From positions 1 through 34,377 of the forward strand of contig NZ_MVDO01000103.1 of NCBI RefSeq assembly GCF_002006755.1: a DNA stretch of 34,377 bases. The letters run 5' to 3'. Source of the stretch: Wohlfahrtiimonas larvae (lineage in GTDB: Bacteria > Pseudomonadota > Gammaproteobacteria > Cardiobacteriales > Wohlfahrtiimonadaceae). Positions within the stretch are counted from its first letter, which is position 1, and every line of letters begins with the position of its first letter. The translations under genes and the position numbers were made by a program. The notes under the pieces are model-generated. The model searched no databases, was not told the DNA's origin, and saw nothing but the letters and a program-made list of their open reading frames with translations. Shown here piece by piece: positions 15,457 to 23,682 of the stretch.

Positions 15457-15558
15457 AGCTCCTGAAAAAGAGATGCCCATAAAAGCTCTTCAGGAACTTA
15501 GGCAAAATAACACATAGAGGATATGACAAAGCCCGCGATAGCATCTATCGCGGGCTTT
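15457..15558 (+). ncRNA. Candidate small RNA, about 100 nt
   Basis: A promoter with a perfect -35 box is followed after about 100 bases by a very strong hairpin, with no credible gene between. The 5' part can fold into a hairpin (TCCTGAA 15460-15466 with TTCAGGA 15489-15495, extended inside by GAG/CTC). A single-stranded A-rich middle follows, then the 14-bp terminator stem. It does not resemble 4.5S RNA, 6S RNA or tmRNA as I know them. A 26-codon frame starting at 15523 behind AGAGG runs through the terminator stem and is not considered a gene. Confidence 0.45.
15528..15558. terminator. Bidirectional terminator, 14-bp perfect stem
   Basis: AAAGCCCGCGATAG pairs perfectly with CTATCGCGGGCTTT around a CAT loop. 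The stem ends in A/T runs on both strands. It terminates the rightward transcript from 15423 and, in the other direction, the arginine operon whose last stop is at 15577. Confidence 0.85.
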
Positions 15559-15576
15559 GCCTTTATCAGAAATTAT

Positions 15577-16746
15577 TTATTGAATAACGATGTTATCTAA
15601 TACTTGCTCTAACCGACCAACCATTGCATCAATATGATCTAAGCTAATGTTCAATGGCGGGAAGAAACGCACAACATTATCACCAGCGCCCACTAACAAT
15701 AAACGCGCCTCAAACGCCGAATTCACAACATCAGAAGCTTTTACCATTGACTCATCAAATTGAATACCGAGCAATAAACCTTTACCACGAATCTCTTTCA
15801 CAAAAGGATATTTTACTTTCAACAAGTTTAATTTTTTCTGTGTATATGAACCCCGCTCTTCTACAGCTGCCACAACACCATGATCAATCAATTCGGTCAA
15901 TACTGCATGCGCGATTGCACATACAAAAGGATTACCACCATAAGTCGAGCCATGATCCCCGGGCACAATGATATTATTAGCTTTTTCACGCGTTAAACAT
16001 GCAGCGATCGGCACACCACCACCCAATGCTTTAGCAATGGTCACAACATCTGGCACAACATTCATTTGCTGATAAGCAAATAATGTACCCATTCTGCCCA
16101 TGCCACACTGAATCTCATCAAATACTAATAGCGCATTGAATTGATCTGCTAACTCACGCAATGTTTGTAAAAATTCAGACGTTACAGCACGAATACCACT
16201 TTCACCTTGCACAGGCTCAATAAAAATACCGCAAAAATCTTCATTCACCAATGATTTTGCCATCTCAATGTTATTAAATTCACATTCCACAACATCGCCC
16301 ATCAATGGCCTAAAATCCACTTGATATTTTTCTTGCCCTGTGATCGCTAATGCACCTGTGCTGCGACCATGAAACGATTCTTTCATATATAAAATCTTCG
16401 TTTTATTCGGCGCAATATTATGCCCATGTTTACGCACAATTTTAATGGCTAATTCATTCGCTTCAGTACCTGAATTACAGAAAAAAACTTGTTGATGATA
16501 GCTATTTCGGATTAATTTTTGTGCCAATAATGTTTGCATATCATTCTGATATAAATTAGAGATATGAAACAATTTTTCGCTCTGCTCTTTAGCAGCTTGA
16601 ACCATTGCTGGATGCGAATGTCCTAAACAGTTAACAGCAATCCCCGAAACACAATCAATGTATTCATGATTCTGATCGCTGTATAAAAAAGGACCTTTCC
16701 CACGGACAAAATTAACAGGAAAGCGCTTATAAGCATTCATTAACAT
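15577..16746 (-). CDS. argD: Acetylornithine aminotransferase
   Basis: PLP enzyme that transaminates N-acetylglutamate semialdehyde to N-acetylornithine in arginine synthesis; ArgD often also serves in lysine synthesis as the succinyl-diaminopimelate aminotransferase. 389 residues, normal for the class III family. Visible features: CVSGIAVNCLGHSHP, the PLP phosphate-site turn FFCNSGTEANE, ESFHGRSTGAL, LLVFDEIQCGMGRMG with the PLP-ring aspartate, the catalytic lysine in TIAKALGGGVPIAA, and GSTYGGNPFVCA. The ATG at 16746 overlaps the argB stop as TGATG, with GAGG about 10 bases upstream. Last gene of argCJBD. Confidence 0.95.
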   Translation of the reverse strand: MLMNAYKRFPVNFVRGKGPFLYSDQNHEYIDCVSGIAVNCLGHSHPAMVQAAKEQSEKLFHISNLYQNDMQTLLAQKLIRNSYHQQVFFCNSGTEANELAIKIVRKHGHNIAPNKTKILYMKESFHGRSTGALAITGQEKYQVDFRPLMGDVVECEFNNIEMAKSLVNEDFCGIFIEPVQGESGIRAVTSEFLQTLRELADQFNALLVFDEIQCGMGRMGTLFAYQQMNVVPDVVTIAKALGGGVPIAACLTREKANNIIVPGDHGSTYGGNPFVCAIAHAVLTELIDHGVVAAVEERGSYTQKKLNLLKVKYPFVKEIRGKGLLLGIQFDESMVKASDVVNSAFEARLLLVGAGDNVVRFFPPLNISLDHIDAMVGRLEQVLDNIVIQ

Positions 16747-17636
16747 CAGTTATTTTCCTCTTGAGTTTCTTTGATCAACGTCCCTGCACCTTCTGCAGTG
16801 AAGATCTCTAATAAAATTGCATGCAATGTTTTACCATTTAAAATGATCACATTTTTTACACCACGATCAATGGCATCTAAACACGTTCTAACTTTTGGTA
16901 GCATTCCACCGGAAATGACTTCATCTTTAATCAGCTTCAATACTTCTTCATAATCCACTTCTTTTAACAATGTTGATGGATCACGGAAGTTCATCATAAT
17001 GCCATCCACATCTGTTAAAAAGATTAAACGAAATGCGCTCAATTCCGCTGCTATAGCACCTGCAACATAGTCAGCATTGATATTGTAAGTATTACCATCT
17101 TCATCCATACCAATTGATGAGATCACTGGAATATAGTTATCTTTCGTCATTGTATAAATGATATCAGGATTAATCTTTTCGATTTCACCCACAAAGCCAA
17201 TATCAATCTGCTCGCCATTTTTATCGGCAAATTTTTTCTTCGCAGTGATTAAGTTACCATCTTTACCACTTAAACCAATTGCTTTACCACCTTGCCGCTG
17301 AATATCCGCAACAATGCCTTTATTGATCTTTGCAGACAATACCATTTCAGCCAATTCAACAGTATCTTGATCGCTCACGCGCAAGCCCTCGATGAATTCT
17401 GTGGTTTTATTCACACGCTCAAGCATTTGATTAATTTCAGGGCCACCACCATGCACAATTACAGGATGAATCCCCACGTATTTCATTAACACAATATCTT
17501 TAATGAACTCTTGGCGAATCTCTTTATCCACCATCGCACTGCCGCCATATTTAATGACAACCGTTTTACCATGATAACGGCGAATAAAAGGTAATGCCTC
17601 AATTAAGAAGGCCGCTTTATCTTGATTACTAATCAT
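16746..17636 (-). CDS. argB: Acetylglutamate kinase
   Basis: Phosphorylates N-acetylglutamate, the second step of arginine synthesis. 296 residues from the ATG at 17636, chosen because AGG at 17645-17647 lies eight bases upstream. ATG 17642 and GTG 17645 are alternatives two and three codons earlier. Amino acid kinase motifs: VVIKYGGSAM near the start, VIVHGGGPEIN, GLSGKDGNLI, the DYVAGAIAAEL region and FLTDVDGIM. ISGGMLPKV near the C-terminus completes the site. Only a few bases separate it from argJ upstream, and it overlaps argD by one base. The length and N-terminal helix (DKAAFLIEALPFIRRYHGK) resemble the arginine-sensitive, cyclic-pathway type. Confidence 0.95.
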   Translation of the reverse strand: MISNQDKAAFLIEALPFIRRYHGKTVVIKYGGSAMVDKEIRQEFIKDIVLMKYVGIHPVIVHGGGPEINQMLERVNKTTEFIEGLRVSDQDTVELAEMVLSAKINKGIVADIQRQGGKAIGLSGKDGNLITAKKKFADKNGEQIDIGFVGEIEKINPDIIYTMTKDNYIPVISSIGMDEDGNTYNINADYVAGAIAAELSAFRLIFLTDVDGIMMNFRDPSTLLKEVDYEEVLKLIKDEVISGGMLPKVRTCLDAIDRGVKNVIILNGKTLHAILLEIFTAEGAGTLIKETQEENN

Positions 17637-17645
17637 TTCCATCAC

Positions 17646-18863
17646 CTAGGTTCTATAATCTGCATTGATTTTGACGTAATCATAAGAGAGATCACAGCCC
17701 CAAGCTGTTGCAACAGCCTCACCATTATGCAAATAGATTTCAATTTCCACTTGTTTAGCGGAGAAGATCTGCGCAAGCAATGCTTCATCAAAAGCGATCC
17801 CAGCACCATTGGCAACAATCTGAATTTTTGCATCACCACCTTTCACAAAAATTTCAATTTTATTGACGATGAGATCAGCTGATGAATAACCAACGGCGCA
17901 TAAAATCCTACCCCAGTTTGCATCACCACCAAAAATTGCAGTTTTGACTAAGCTTGAACCAATGACAGATTTTGCAACCTTACGTGCGTCTTCTACAGTT
18001 TTTGCGCCAAATACATTCGTTTCAATGAGCTTGGTTGCACCTTCCCCATCTTCTGCGATTTTCTTAGCCAAGGTTTGATTCACAAAACGCAATGCTTTGA
18101 CAAAAGCATCATAACCCTCATCTTTTTCAGACGTAATAACGTCATTACCTGCTAAACCATTCGCCAAAATGATTGCTGTATCATTCGTACTTACATCGCC
18201 ATCCACAGAAACCATGTTATAGCTTTCATCCACGCTTTCTAAAAATATACGTTGTAATAATGATTTTTCAATTGCAATATCAGTTGTAATAAATCCAAGC
18301 ATTGTCCCCATATTTGGATGAATCATACCTGAACCTTTAGCAATACCACCAATTGTGACAGTTTTGCCTTGAATCTCTAATTCAACCGCTATATTTTTCT
18401 CGGTGAGATCCGTCGTCATAATTGCTTTGGTTGCAATCGTACCATCTTGAGACAGCTTATCCACAACATGGCCAATGCCAACATTAATTTTTTCCATCGG
18501 CAATTGCACACCGATAATGCCTGTTGATGCAACCAACACAGCATCTTGTGCAAGATCTAATCGCCCTGCTACTAATTTGCACATATTCTCAGCATTACGG
18601 TAACCTTCATCGCCCGTACAAGCGTTCGCATTACCACTATTGACAATGATTGCTTGCACATTGTCTGATTTAACATGCAGTTCTGATAACATTACAGGTG
18701 CTGCTCGCACTGCATTACGCGTGAATGCACCTGCAGCAACAGCCGGTGTTTCTGAATAAATGAGCGCCATATCATAGTTACCGCTCGCCTTAATTCCCGC
18801 TTTAACACCTGCAGCTAAAAAACCTTTAGCAGATGTTACATTTCCATCCTGAATGATTTTCAT
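17646..18863 (-). CDS. argJ: Glutamate N-acetyltransferase / ornithine acetyltransferase
   Basis: Transfers the acetyl group from N-acetylornithine to glutamate, and in bifunctional versions also uses acetyl-CoA. 405 residues. The precursor is self-cleaved before a nucleophilic Thr: the motif here is KGSGMIHPNMGTMLGFITTD, with Gly instead of the usual Ala before the Thr of the ATML site. Other family features: NSGNANACTG, STGIIGVQLP, TTDLTEK, the SVDGDVSTNDT loop and the terminal SYDYVKINADYRT. GGAT about eight bases ahead of the ATG gives a modest ribosome site. Together with argB, argC and argD it implies acetyl recycling, so a dedicated ArgE deacetylase would not be needed. Confidence 0.95.
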   Translation of the reverse strand: MKIIQDGNVTSAKGFLAAGVKAGIKASGNYDMALIYSETPAVAAGAFTRNAVRAAPVMLSELHVKSDNVQAIIVNSGNANACTGDEGYRNAENMCKLVAGRLDLAQDAVLVASTGIIGVQLPMEKINVGIGHVVDKLSQDGTIATKAIMTTDLTEKNIAVELEIQGKTVTIGGIAKGSGMIHPNMGTMLGFITTDIAIEKSLLQRIFLESVDESYNMVSVDGDVSTNDTAIILANGLAGNDVITSEKDEGYDAFVKALRFVNQTLAKKIAEDGEGATKLIETNVFGAKTVEDARKVAKSVIGSSLVKTAIFGGDANWGRILCAVGYSSADLIVNKIEIFVKGGDAKIQIVANGAGIAFDEALLAQIFSAKQVEIEIYLHNGEAVATAWGCDLSYDYVKINADYRT

Positions 18864-18887
18864 ATTTTATCCATTATCATCATATTT

Positions 18888-19934
18888 TTATATATACATA
18901 GACAACTGATGAATACCAGTTTCTTCCTGAATGCCAAACATTAAATTCATACATTGCACTGCTTGACCACTTGCACCTTTAATCAAATTATCAATTGCAG
19001 AAACTACGATCACTTTTTGGCGCACTTCATCCACGCGAATACCCACTTCGCATAAATTACTATTTTTAACATGTGAAATTTGTGGCAATTCATTCACAAC
19101 ACGGACAAAAGGCTCATCTTTATACATTGCAATGTATTGCTGATAAATTTCAGCTTCTGTCATACGCTCAGTAATATCTAAATAAATGGTTGATAAAATC
19201 CCACGATTGATCGGTAATAAATGAGGTGTAAATGTTACGTCAACATCTTGATGTAATAATTTAGACATTTCTTGTGCTATTTCGGGCGTGTGTCGATGAG
19301 AAAATAAGCCATAAGCCTTAAAGTTTTCATTTAATTCAGCAAATAGTAATTCGATTTTCTCACTACGACCTGCACCACTCACACCAGACTTAGCATCCAC
19401 AATTATTGATGGCTTTACTAAACCTGTTTTCAATAATGGAGCAACACCTAAAATTGCCGATGTTGGGTAACACCCTGGGCAAGCAACAATTTTTGCAGTT
19501 TTAATACTTTCACGGTATAACTCTGGCATACCATAAACAGCTTGCTGATTGATCGTGGGATCTTCATGCTTAGTTTTGTACCATTGCTCAAAAACTTCTT
19601 CATCATCAAAACGGAAATCTGCACCCAAATCGATCACTTTAACGTTTGCATCGACAGCCTTTTTCGCCAATGGCTCTGATAAACCATGTGGCAATGCCAA
19701 AAATAACAAATCAATCGATGGTAATCGCTCTTCAACCTGCTCTAAATTAATTAATCGCTTATCAAAAAAAGACTCATAATTTCGGTAAACTTCCGAGAAT
19801 TGTTTAGCACTATGGCTGTGTGATGCGACAAAATTAATCACAACATTAGGATGTTGATGTAATAACCAAACTAATTGTTGCCCAGCGTAACCTGTAGCCC
19901 CAATGATTCCGACTGAAATTGTTTTCTGTGACAT
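18888..19934 (-). CDS. argC: N-acetyl-gamma-glutamyl-phosphate reductase
   Basis: NADPH-dependent reduction of N-acetylglutamyl phosphate to the semialdehyde. 348 residues. The N-terminal Rossmann motif GIIGATGYAGQQL, FLALPHGLS, DLGADFR, the catalytic Cys in VACPGCYPTSA and the histidine segment SHRHTPEI are present, with the late KGASGQAVQCMN typical of type 1 ArgC. A strong ribosome site AAGGAGG lies four bases before the ATG at 19934, marking this as the first gene of the operon. I see no clear ARG box (TGAAT...ATTCA) in the 130 bases upstream. Confidence 0.95.
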   Translation of the reverse strand: MSQKTISVGIIGATGYAGQQLVWLLHQHPNVVINFVASHSHSAKQFSEVYRNYESFFDKRLINLEQVEERLPSIDLLFLALPHGLSEPLAKKAVDANVKVIDLGADFRFDDEEVFEQWYKTKHEDPTINQQAVYGMPELYRESIKTAKIVACPGCYPTSAILGVAPLLKTGLVKPSIIVDAKSGVSGAGRSEKIELLFAELNENFKAYGLFSHRHTPEIAQEMSKLLHQDVDVTFTPHLLPINRGILSTIYLDITERMTEAEIYQQYIAMYKDEPFVRVVNELPQISHVKNSNLCEVGIRVDEVRQKVIVVSAIDNLIKGASGQAVQCMNLMFGIQEETGIHQLSMYI

Positions 19935-20064
19935 ATTTTCCTCCTTGAACTTAATAATGTAGCAAGGATTACTAGCTTTAAGAATAGCTAAAAAAAGTTT
20001 TTTAAATAAAGACCCAATTAAAAGTGAGATATGATAAAAAATTATCCCTAATGGTGGTATGAAT

Positions 20065-20730
20065 ATGAAAAGAAAGCTCCTTCTCGCAACATTTTTAACA
20101 CCTTTATTCGTTATAAGTCCAAGCTATGCTACAGACTTACCCAATGAGGTTGTTTTAAACTATACAGGGCCTTATGGCATCCCTGCCACAATGACATTCA
20201 CCCACAACAAAGAAAACTATACAATTGATACCACTGTTTTGATCCCTTTTAATAAAATGCGATTCATTATTAAAGGTCAAATCAAAGGTAATCAACTGTT
20301 ACCCACAGAATATACTGTCTTTCGTAGTGATAAAGCTTATTCTTCTGCGATCATTGACTACAACAAAAATATCATTACTTACGGTAAATTACCTGAACGT
20401 AAACAAGAAAGCTTAGCCCAAAACACACAGGATTTATTTTCTGTTGCTTGGCAGATGAGCATTAACCAAGGATTACCTAACAAAAATACTCAAACAACTG
20501 ATGGCAAAAAAATCTATCAATTACCTGAGCTGACACAAACTCAATCCATTGAACATCGCATCAATGGCAAAAAAGAGAATTCTATTTATTTTAAAGGTGG
20601 AGAGGATGATCGTCGTTTAGAAATTGGCTTAGCAACTGAACAGCACTTTATTCCCTCGGTCATCGTCTATTATGACAAAGGCACACGATATGAACTTACT
20701 TTGAGAAAATCTAAGATTACTCATCGATAA
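20065..20730 (+). CDS. Secreted DUF3108 protein
   Basis: Function unknown; DUF3108 family. 221 residues from the ATG at 20065, chosen because GGTGG at 20053-20057 lies seven bases upstream; an ATG two codons earlier is too close to it. Residues 1-22 are a signal peptide (KRKLLLATFLTPLFVISPSYA), so the product is periplasmic. The body is beta-rich with features of the family: YTGPYGIPATMTFTHN, a TTVLIPFNKMRFIIKGQI strand pair, DLFSVAWQM and IGLATEQHFIPSVIVYYDKGTRYELTL near the end. Divergent from argC and followed by a bidirectional terminator shared with the AbgT gene. Confidence 0.75.
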   Translation: MKRKLLLATFLTPLFVISPSYATDLPNEVVLNYTGPYGIPATMTFTHNKENYTIDTTVLIPFNKMRFIIKGQIKGNQLLPTEYTVFRSDKAYSSAIIDYNKNIITYGKLPERKQESLAQNTQDLFSVAWQMSINQGLPNKNTQTTDGKKIYQLPELTQTQSIEHRINGKKENSIYFKGGEDDRRLEIGLATEQHFIPSVIVYYDKGTRYELTLRKSKITHR

Positions 20731-20736
20731 AAACAC

Positions 20737-20771
20737 AAAAGCCATTCACATCATTGATATGAATGGCTTTT
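20737..20771. terminator. Bidirectional terminator between DUF3108 gene and abgT-like gene
   Basis: A 12-bp perfect stem AAAAGCCATTCA/TGAATGGCTTTT with an 11-base loop sits between convergent genes. The A-run and T-run at the stem ends suit either direction. Confidence 0.85.
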
Positions 20772-20785
20772 AACCTAATCTAACA

Positions 20786-22354
20786 TTAAGCGTGATGCGT
20801 ATAAAAATAATGTCCTTCAATGCCCAATGGTAAACCTAATCCCCACCAGATCAATAAGAAAATGATCCATGAAATCAAGAATGCGATTGTGTAAGGAATC
20901 ATAATAGAGATCAATGTGCCGATCCCTGTAGTTTTAATATAACGCTGACAATAAACCACAACCAATGCAAAGTAAGTCATCAATGGTGAAATAATATTAG
21001 TTGTTGAGTCGCCGACACGGTAAGCTGCTTGAGTCAATTCAGGCGCAATACCCAAATGCATCAACATTGGTACTAAAATAGGAGACAACAACACCCATTT
21101 TGCAGATGCAGAACCAATAAATAAGTTAATGAATGCAATGAATAAAATCGCCATTACTACTGTTGTTTTTGGCCCAACATTCATATTTTGCAATGTTTCA
21201 GCGCCCGCTAATGCAATTAAACGGCCCAAACCTGATTGCGTAAACGCTTCGATGAAGAATGCACAGAAAAACATCATGATTAAGAAGCTACTCATATCTT
21301 TCATATTTTCTGTCAATGATGTAATGATATCATCCGCTTTTTTGTAATAACCCACTAAATAACCATAAACGATACCAGGAATAATGAATACAATAAAAAT
21401 GATCGCAACAATTGATTTCATCAATGGTGCACCTGCACTGGTTAATGATCCTTCATGTCTTAATAAAGAATCTGTTGGAATCGCCCAAATCACAAATACT
21501 GATAATACTGCCACCATCACTATCGAAGAGATCCAGAATGCTTGACTTTCCTTCGCCGTGATTTCTTTATGTTCTTCCACTTGAGCATCATCATCAATTT
21601 GTGTACGCTTTAATCTTGGTTCAACAATTTTATCTGTGACAAACCAACCCACAACAATTAAGAAAAACACGGAAGCACTACCAAATGCCCAATTAGATAA
21701 TACATTCACTGTATACTCAGGATCCACGATACGCGCGGCTGACTGCGTAATACCTTGTAATAAAATATCATTTGTTGCAGGAATCATATTGGCAGAAAAA
21801 CCAGCTGAAACACCTGCAAATGCTGCAGCAATACCTGCAACAGGATGACGACCTGCCGCATAGAATAAAATCCCACCAATTGGAATCACAACAATGTAAC
21901 CTGCATCTGCTGCAAAGTGGCTCAACATTGCAACGAATAAAACCATCGGCGTTAATAATTTTTTCGGCGTAATATTCAATAATTTTTGCAGTGCAACATT
22001 CACATAACCTGTGCGTTCTGCAATGCCAATCCCCAACATACCCACAACCACAACGCCTAATGGTGCAAATGTTACAAATATGCGAACAAAATCAGTTAAG
22101 AAATATAATAATTTTTCACCAGATAATAAATTATAAACTTTTTCAGTTTGTACAACTGATTCGCCATGTGAATTAGTCAATGTAAATGAAAAATCTACAT
22201 ATGATAATGGCAAAGATACGATCATAATCAATAACATTGAATAAAAAAACAACAACGCAGGCGCTGGTAATTTATTGCCAACCCATTCAATACCATTTAA
22301 AAATTTATTAATCAGCCCTTTTGACTGATCTTTCATTTGTGGCTGTTCACCCAT
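20786..22354 (-). CDS. AbgT-family transporter
   Basis: Polytopic inner membrane protein of the AbgT family, whose characterised members import p-aminobenzoyl-glutamate (AbgT) or export sulfonamides and hydrophobic drugs (MtrF/YdaH). 522 residues with about a dozen hydrophobic segments. Family landmarks: LINKFLNGIEWVGNKLPAPALLF at the start, FAPLGVVVVGMLGIGIAERTGY, FAADAGYIVVIPIGG, GVSAGFSANMIPATNDILLQGI, SGLGRLIALAG, NLFIGSASAKWVLLSPILVPM and AYRVGDSTTNIISPLM. AGGA lies eight bases before the ATG at 22354. The gene stands alone between a terminator and a 350-base gap. The substrate cannot be told from sequence. Confidence 0.9.
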   Translation of the reverse strand: MGEQPQMKDQSKGLINKFLNGIEWVGNKLPAPALLFFYSMLLIMIVSLPLSYVDFSFTLTNSHGESVVQTEKVYNLLSGEKLLYFLTDFVRIFVTFAPLGVVVVGMLGIGIAERTGYVNVALQKLLNITPKKLLTPMVLFVAMLSHFAADAGYIVVIPIGGILFYAAGRHPVAGIAAAFAGVSAGFSANMIPATNDILLQGITQSAARIVDPEYTVNVLSNWAFGSASVFFLIVVGWFVTDKIVEPRLKRTQIDDDAQVEEHKEITAKESQAFWISSIVMVAVLSVFVIWAIPTDSLLRHEGSLTSAGAPLMKSIVAIIFIVFIIPGIVYGYLVGYYKKADDIITSLTENMKDMSSFLIMMFFCAFFIEAFTQSGLGRLIALAGAETLQNMNVGPKTTVVMAILFIAFINLFIGSASAKWVLLSPILVPMLMHLGIAPELTQAAYRVGDSTTNIISPLMTYFALVVVYCQRYIKTTGIGTLISIMIPYTIAFLISWIIFLLIWWGLGLPLGIEGHYFYTHHA

Positions 22355-22662
22355 GTTAAATATCCTTTATTTTCTAAATAACGCGCCAATATTACTAAAA
22401 AGCTACATATTTATCTTCTTTATTCATTTGATATTTAGATTATATTTAATAAAAATAAAACAAAAATCAAAATAAATACATTTGCATCAAATAATTAAGA
22501 TGATAGTTTTTTATACATCCTCGCCATTTCTATAAAGAAAAATATATCTGAATGATGACTTCAAGAAAAAAATATCATTTTGTTCCTTGATATTTTTATG
22601 CTAATAACTAATTGTTATATATACAACCAAATAAATTTTCTATAATTTCATTCAAAAAAAGT
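22355..22662. other. AT-rich intergenic region upstream of the AbgT gene
   Basis: About 300 bases without a gene. It presumably holds the AbgT-gene promoter, but many weak AT-rich hexamers make a choice unreliable. A 10-bp inverted repeat AAAAATATCA/TGATATTTTT (22568-22597) with T-runs in the leftward direction is the only clear structure and could be a weak terminator or an operator. Confidence 0.5.
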
Positions 22663-22690
22663 TTGACAAAGTTATCTCAACATATATAAT
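22663..22690 (+). promoter_or_regulatory. Strong promoter of tRNA-Asn
   Basis: Perfect TTGACA (22663-22668) and perfect TATAAT (22685-22690) with a 16-base spacer, 13 bases before the mature tRNA 5' end. Confidence 0.85.
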
Positions 22691-22703
22691 GCGAATCCTT
22701 AAT

Positions 22704-22780
22704 TCCTCGATAGCTCAGTTGGTAGTAGCACTTGACTGTTAATCAAGGGGTCCCTGGTTCGAGCCCAGGTCGAGGAGCCA
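22704..22780 (+). tRNA. tRNA-Asn(GTT)
   Basis: Acceptor stem TCCTCGA/TCGAGGA, discriminator G and encoded CCA (22778-22780). Anticodon stem CTTGA/TCAAG with loop CTGTTAA gives anticodon GTT at 22738-22740, and the T-arm CCTGG-TTCGAGC-CCAGG is regular. The gene is 77 bases including CCA, one longer than the usual tRNA-Asn. The extra base appears in the 3' side of the D-arm (GGTAGTAGC where GGTAGAGC is common), so the D-stem is bulged or has a C-T mismatch at its top pair. Confidence 0.95.
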
Positions 22781-22789
22781 AATTAAGAA

Positions 22790-22815
22790 AACCTAGCCTA
22801 GCTAGGTTTTTTTTT
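22790..22815 (+). terminator. Terminator after tRNA-Asn
   Basis: 8-bp stem AACCTAGC/GCTAGGTT around a CTA loop with a run of nine T (the last two stem bases plus seven). It separates the tRNA from the hydrolase gene starting at 22841. Confidence 0.85.
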
Positions 22816-22840
22816 GCTCAAAATATTGTAAGGCACAGAT

Positions 22841-23671
22841 ATGCAATCAATGACCATTGATAATTATTCATTAAATTACCAGCAGACTGGTCCTAAAAAT
22901 CAAACACCTATTTTTATCTTAGGTAGTGCAATTTATTACCCAAGATTATTTCAGCATGCTTTATTCCAAAACCTTCATTTAATCTTTATTGACCACAGAG
23001 GCTTTGTCAAAGCGCCAACAAATCACACAGCACACACATTACAAGATATTGTGAATGATATTGAAAAAATTAGAGTGGCATTAAATATTGAAGAAATGTT
23101 CTTATTGGGACATTCTGGCCATGGTTTTATGGCAATGGCATATGCAGAACAGCATGCTCAACACGTCAAAGGTATCATCTTATCCAATCTCGCTCCCACT
23201 AACACACAAGAGCGCCAAGATGGTAGTATTGCTTATTTTGAATCAACCGCCACACCGGAACGCAAAGAGTACTTTTATTCAGAAATTGTAAAATTACAGG
23301 ATGATATTCGCAATGATCCTGCCAATCGCTTTTCTCATATCAATATTCGTATGCAGGCCCATAGCTTTTATGATTTCACCTATGATGGTGCTTATCTTTG
23401 GGATAATGTACCTAACAACATGCCTGCAATTAATCATTTATGGGGTATCGAATTTGCAAAGTTTAATACTGCTCAGTTTCTTAGCTCTTGGCACAAACCA
23501 ATACTATTAATCTTGAGCAAGTACGATTTTTTAGTTTCCCCAATATCTTTGTGGAATGATATCTGCCGTAACGCTAATATAGCTCCTATTATTTTTGATA
23601 AAAGTGGGCACAATCCCATGCTAGAAGAACCTGAAAAATATTATCAGATTCTGCAATCATTCATATCTTAA
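22841..23671 (+). CDS. Alpha/beta-fold hydrolase
   Basis: Probable cytoplasmic hydrolase of unknown substrate; 276 residues, no signal peptide. The fold landmarks are in order: a strand ending IFILGSAIYYPRLF (oxyanion region), IDHRGFVKAP, the nucleophile elbow GHSGHG near residue 91-96, an acid candidate in LILSKYDFLVSP, and the catalytic His in KSGHNPMLEEPEKY. This is the usual Ser-Asp-His order. AAGG lies about seven bases before the ATG at 22841; a second ATG three codons later is possible. It begins 25 bases after the tRNA terminator and is followed after 11 bases by the TAXI-type gene, so the two are probably co-transcribed. Confidence 0.85.
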   Translation: MQSMTIDNYSLNYQQTGPKNQTPIFILGSAIYYPRLFQHALFQNLHLIFIDHRGFVKAPTNHTAHTLQDIVNDIEKIRVALNIEEMFLLGHSGHGFMAMAYAEQHAQHVKGIILSNLAPTNTQERQDGSIAYFESTATPERKEYFYSEIVKLQDDIRNDPANRFSHINIRMQAHSFYDFTYDGAYLWDNVPNNMPAINHLWGIEFAKFNTAQFLSSWHKPILLILSKYDFLVSPISLWNDICRNANIAPIIFDKSGHNPMLEEPEKYYQILQSFIS

Positions 23672-23682
23672 TTGCGAGCGTT

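Noticed and set aside
15523-15600. Small peptide gene starting at the ATG at 15523 behind AGAGG
   Set aside because: Its codons run through the perfect terminator stem and then antisense into argD; the stem explains the sequence better.
17642-17882. Extra frames overlapping argJ and argB
   Set aside because: They lie inside well-conserved genes in other frames, lack ribosome sites and have no family resemblance.
18460-18475. Further TTATCCACA matches inside argJ, miaA (about 25380) and at the usher start (6178)
   Set aside because: They fall in coding sequence where codon choice explains them; only the intergenic pair upstream of guaA was kept.
19935-20064. ARG box for ArgR control of argCJBD
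   Set aside because: No TGAAT...ATTCA-type palindrome could be seen between argC and the divergent gene.
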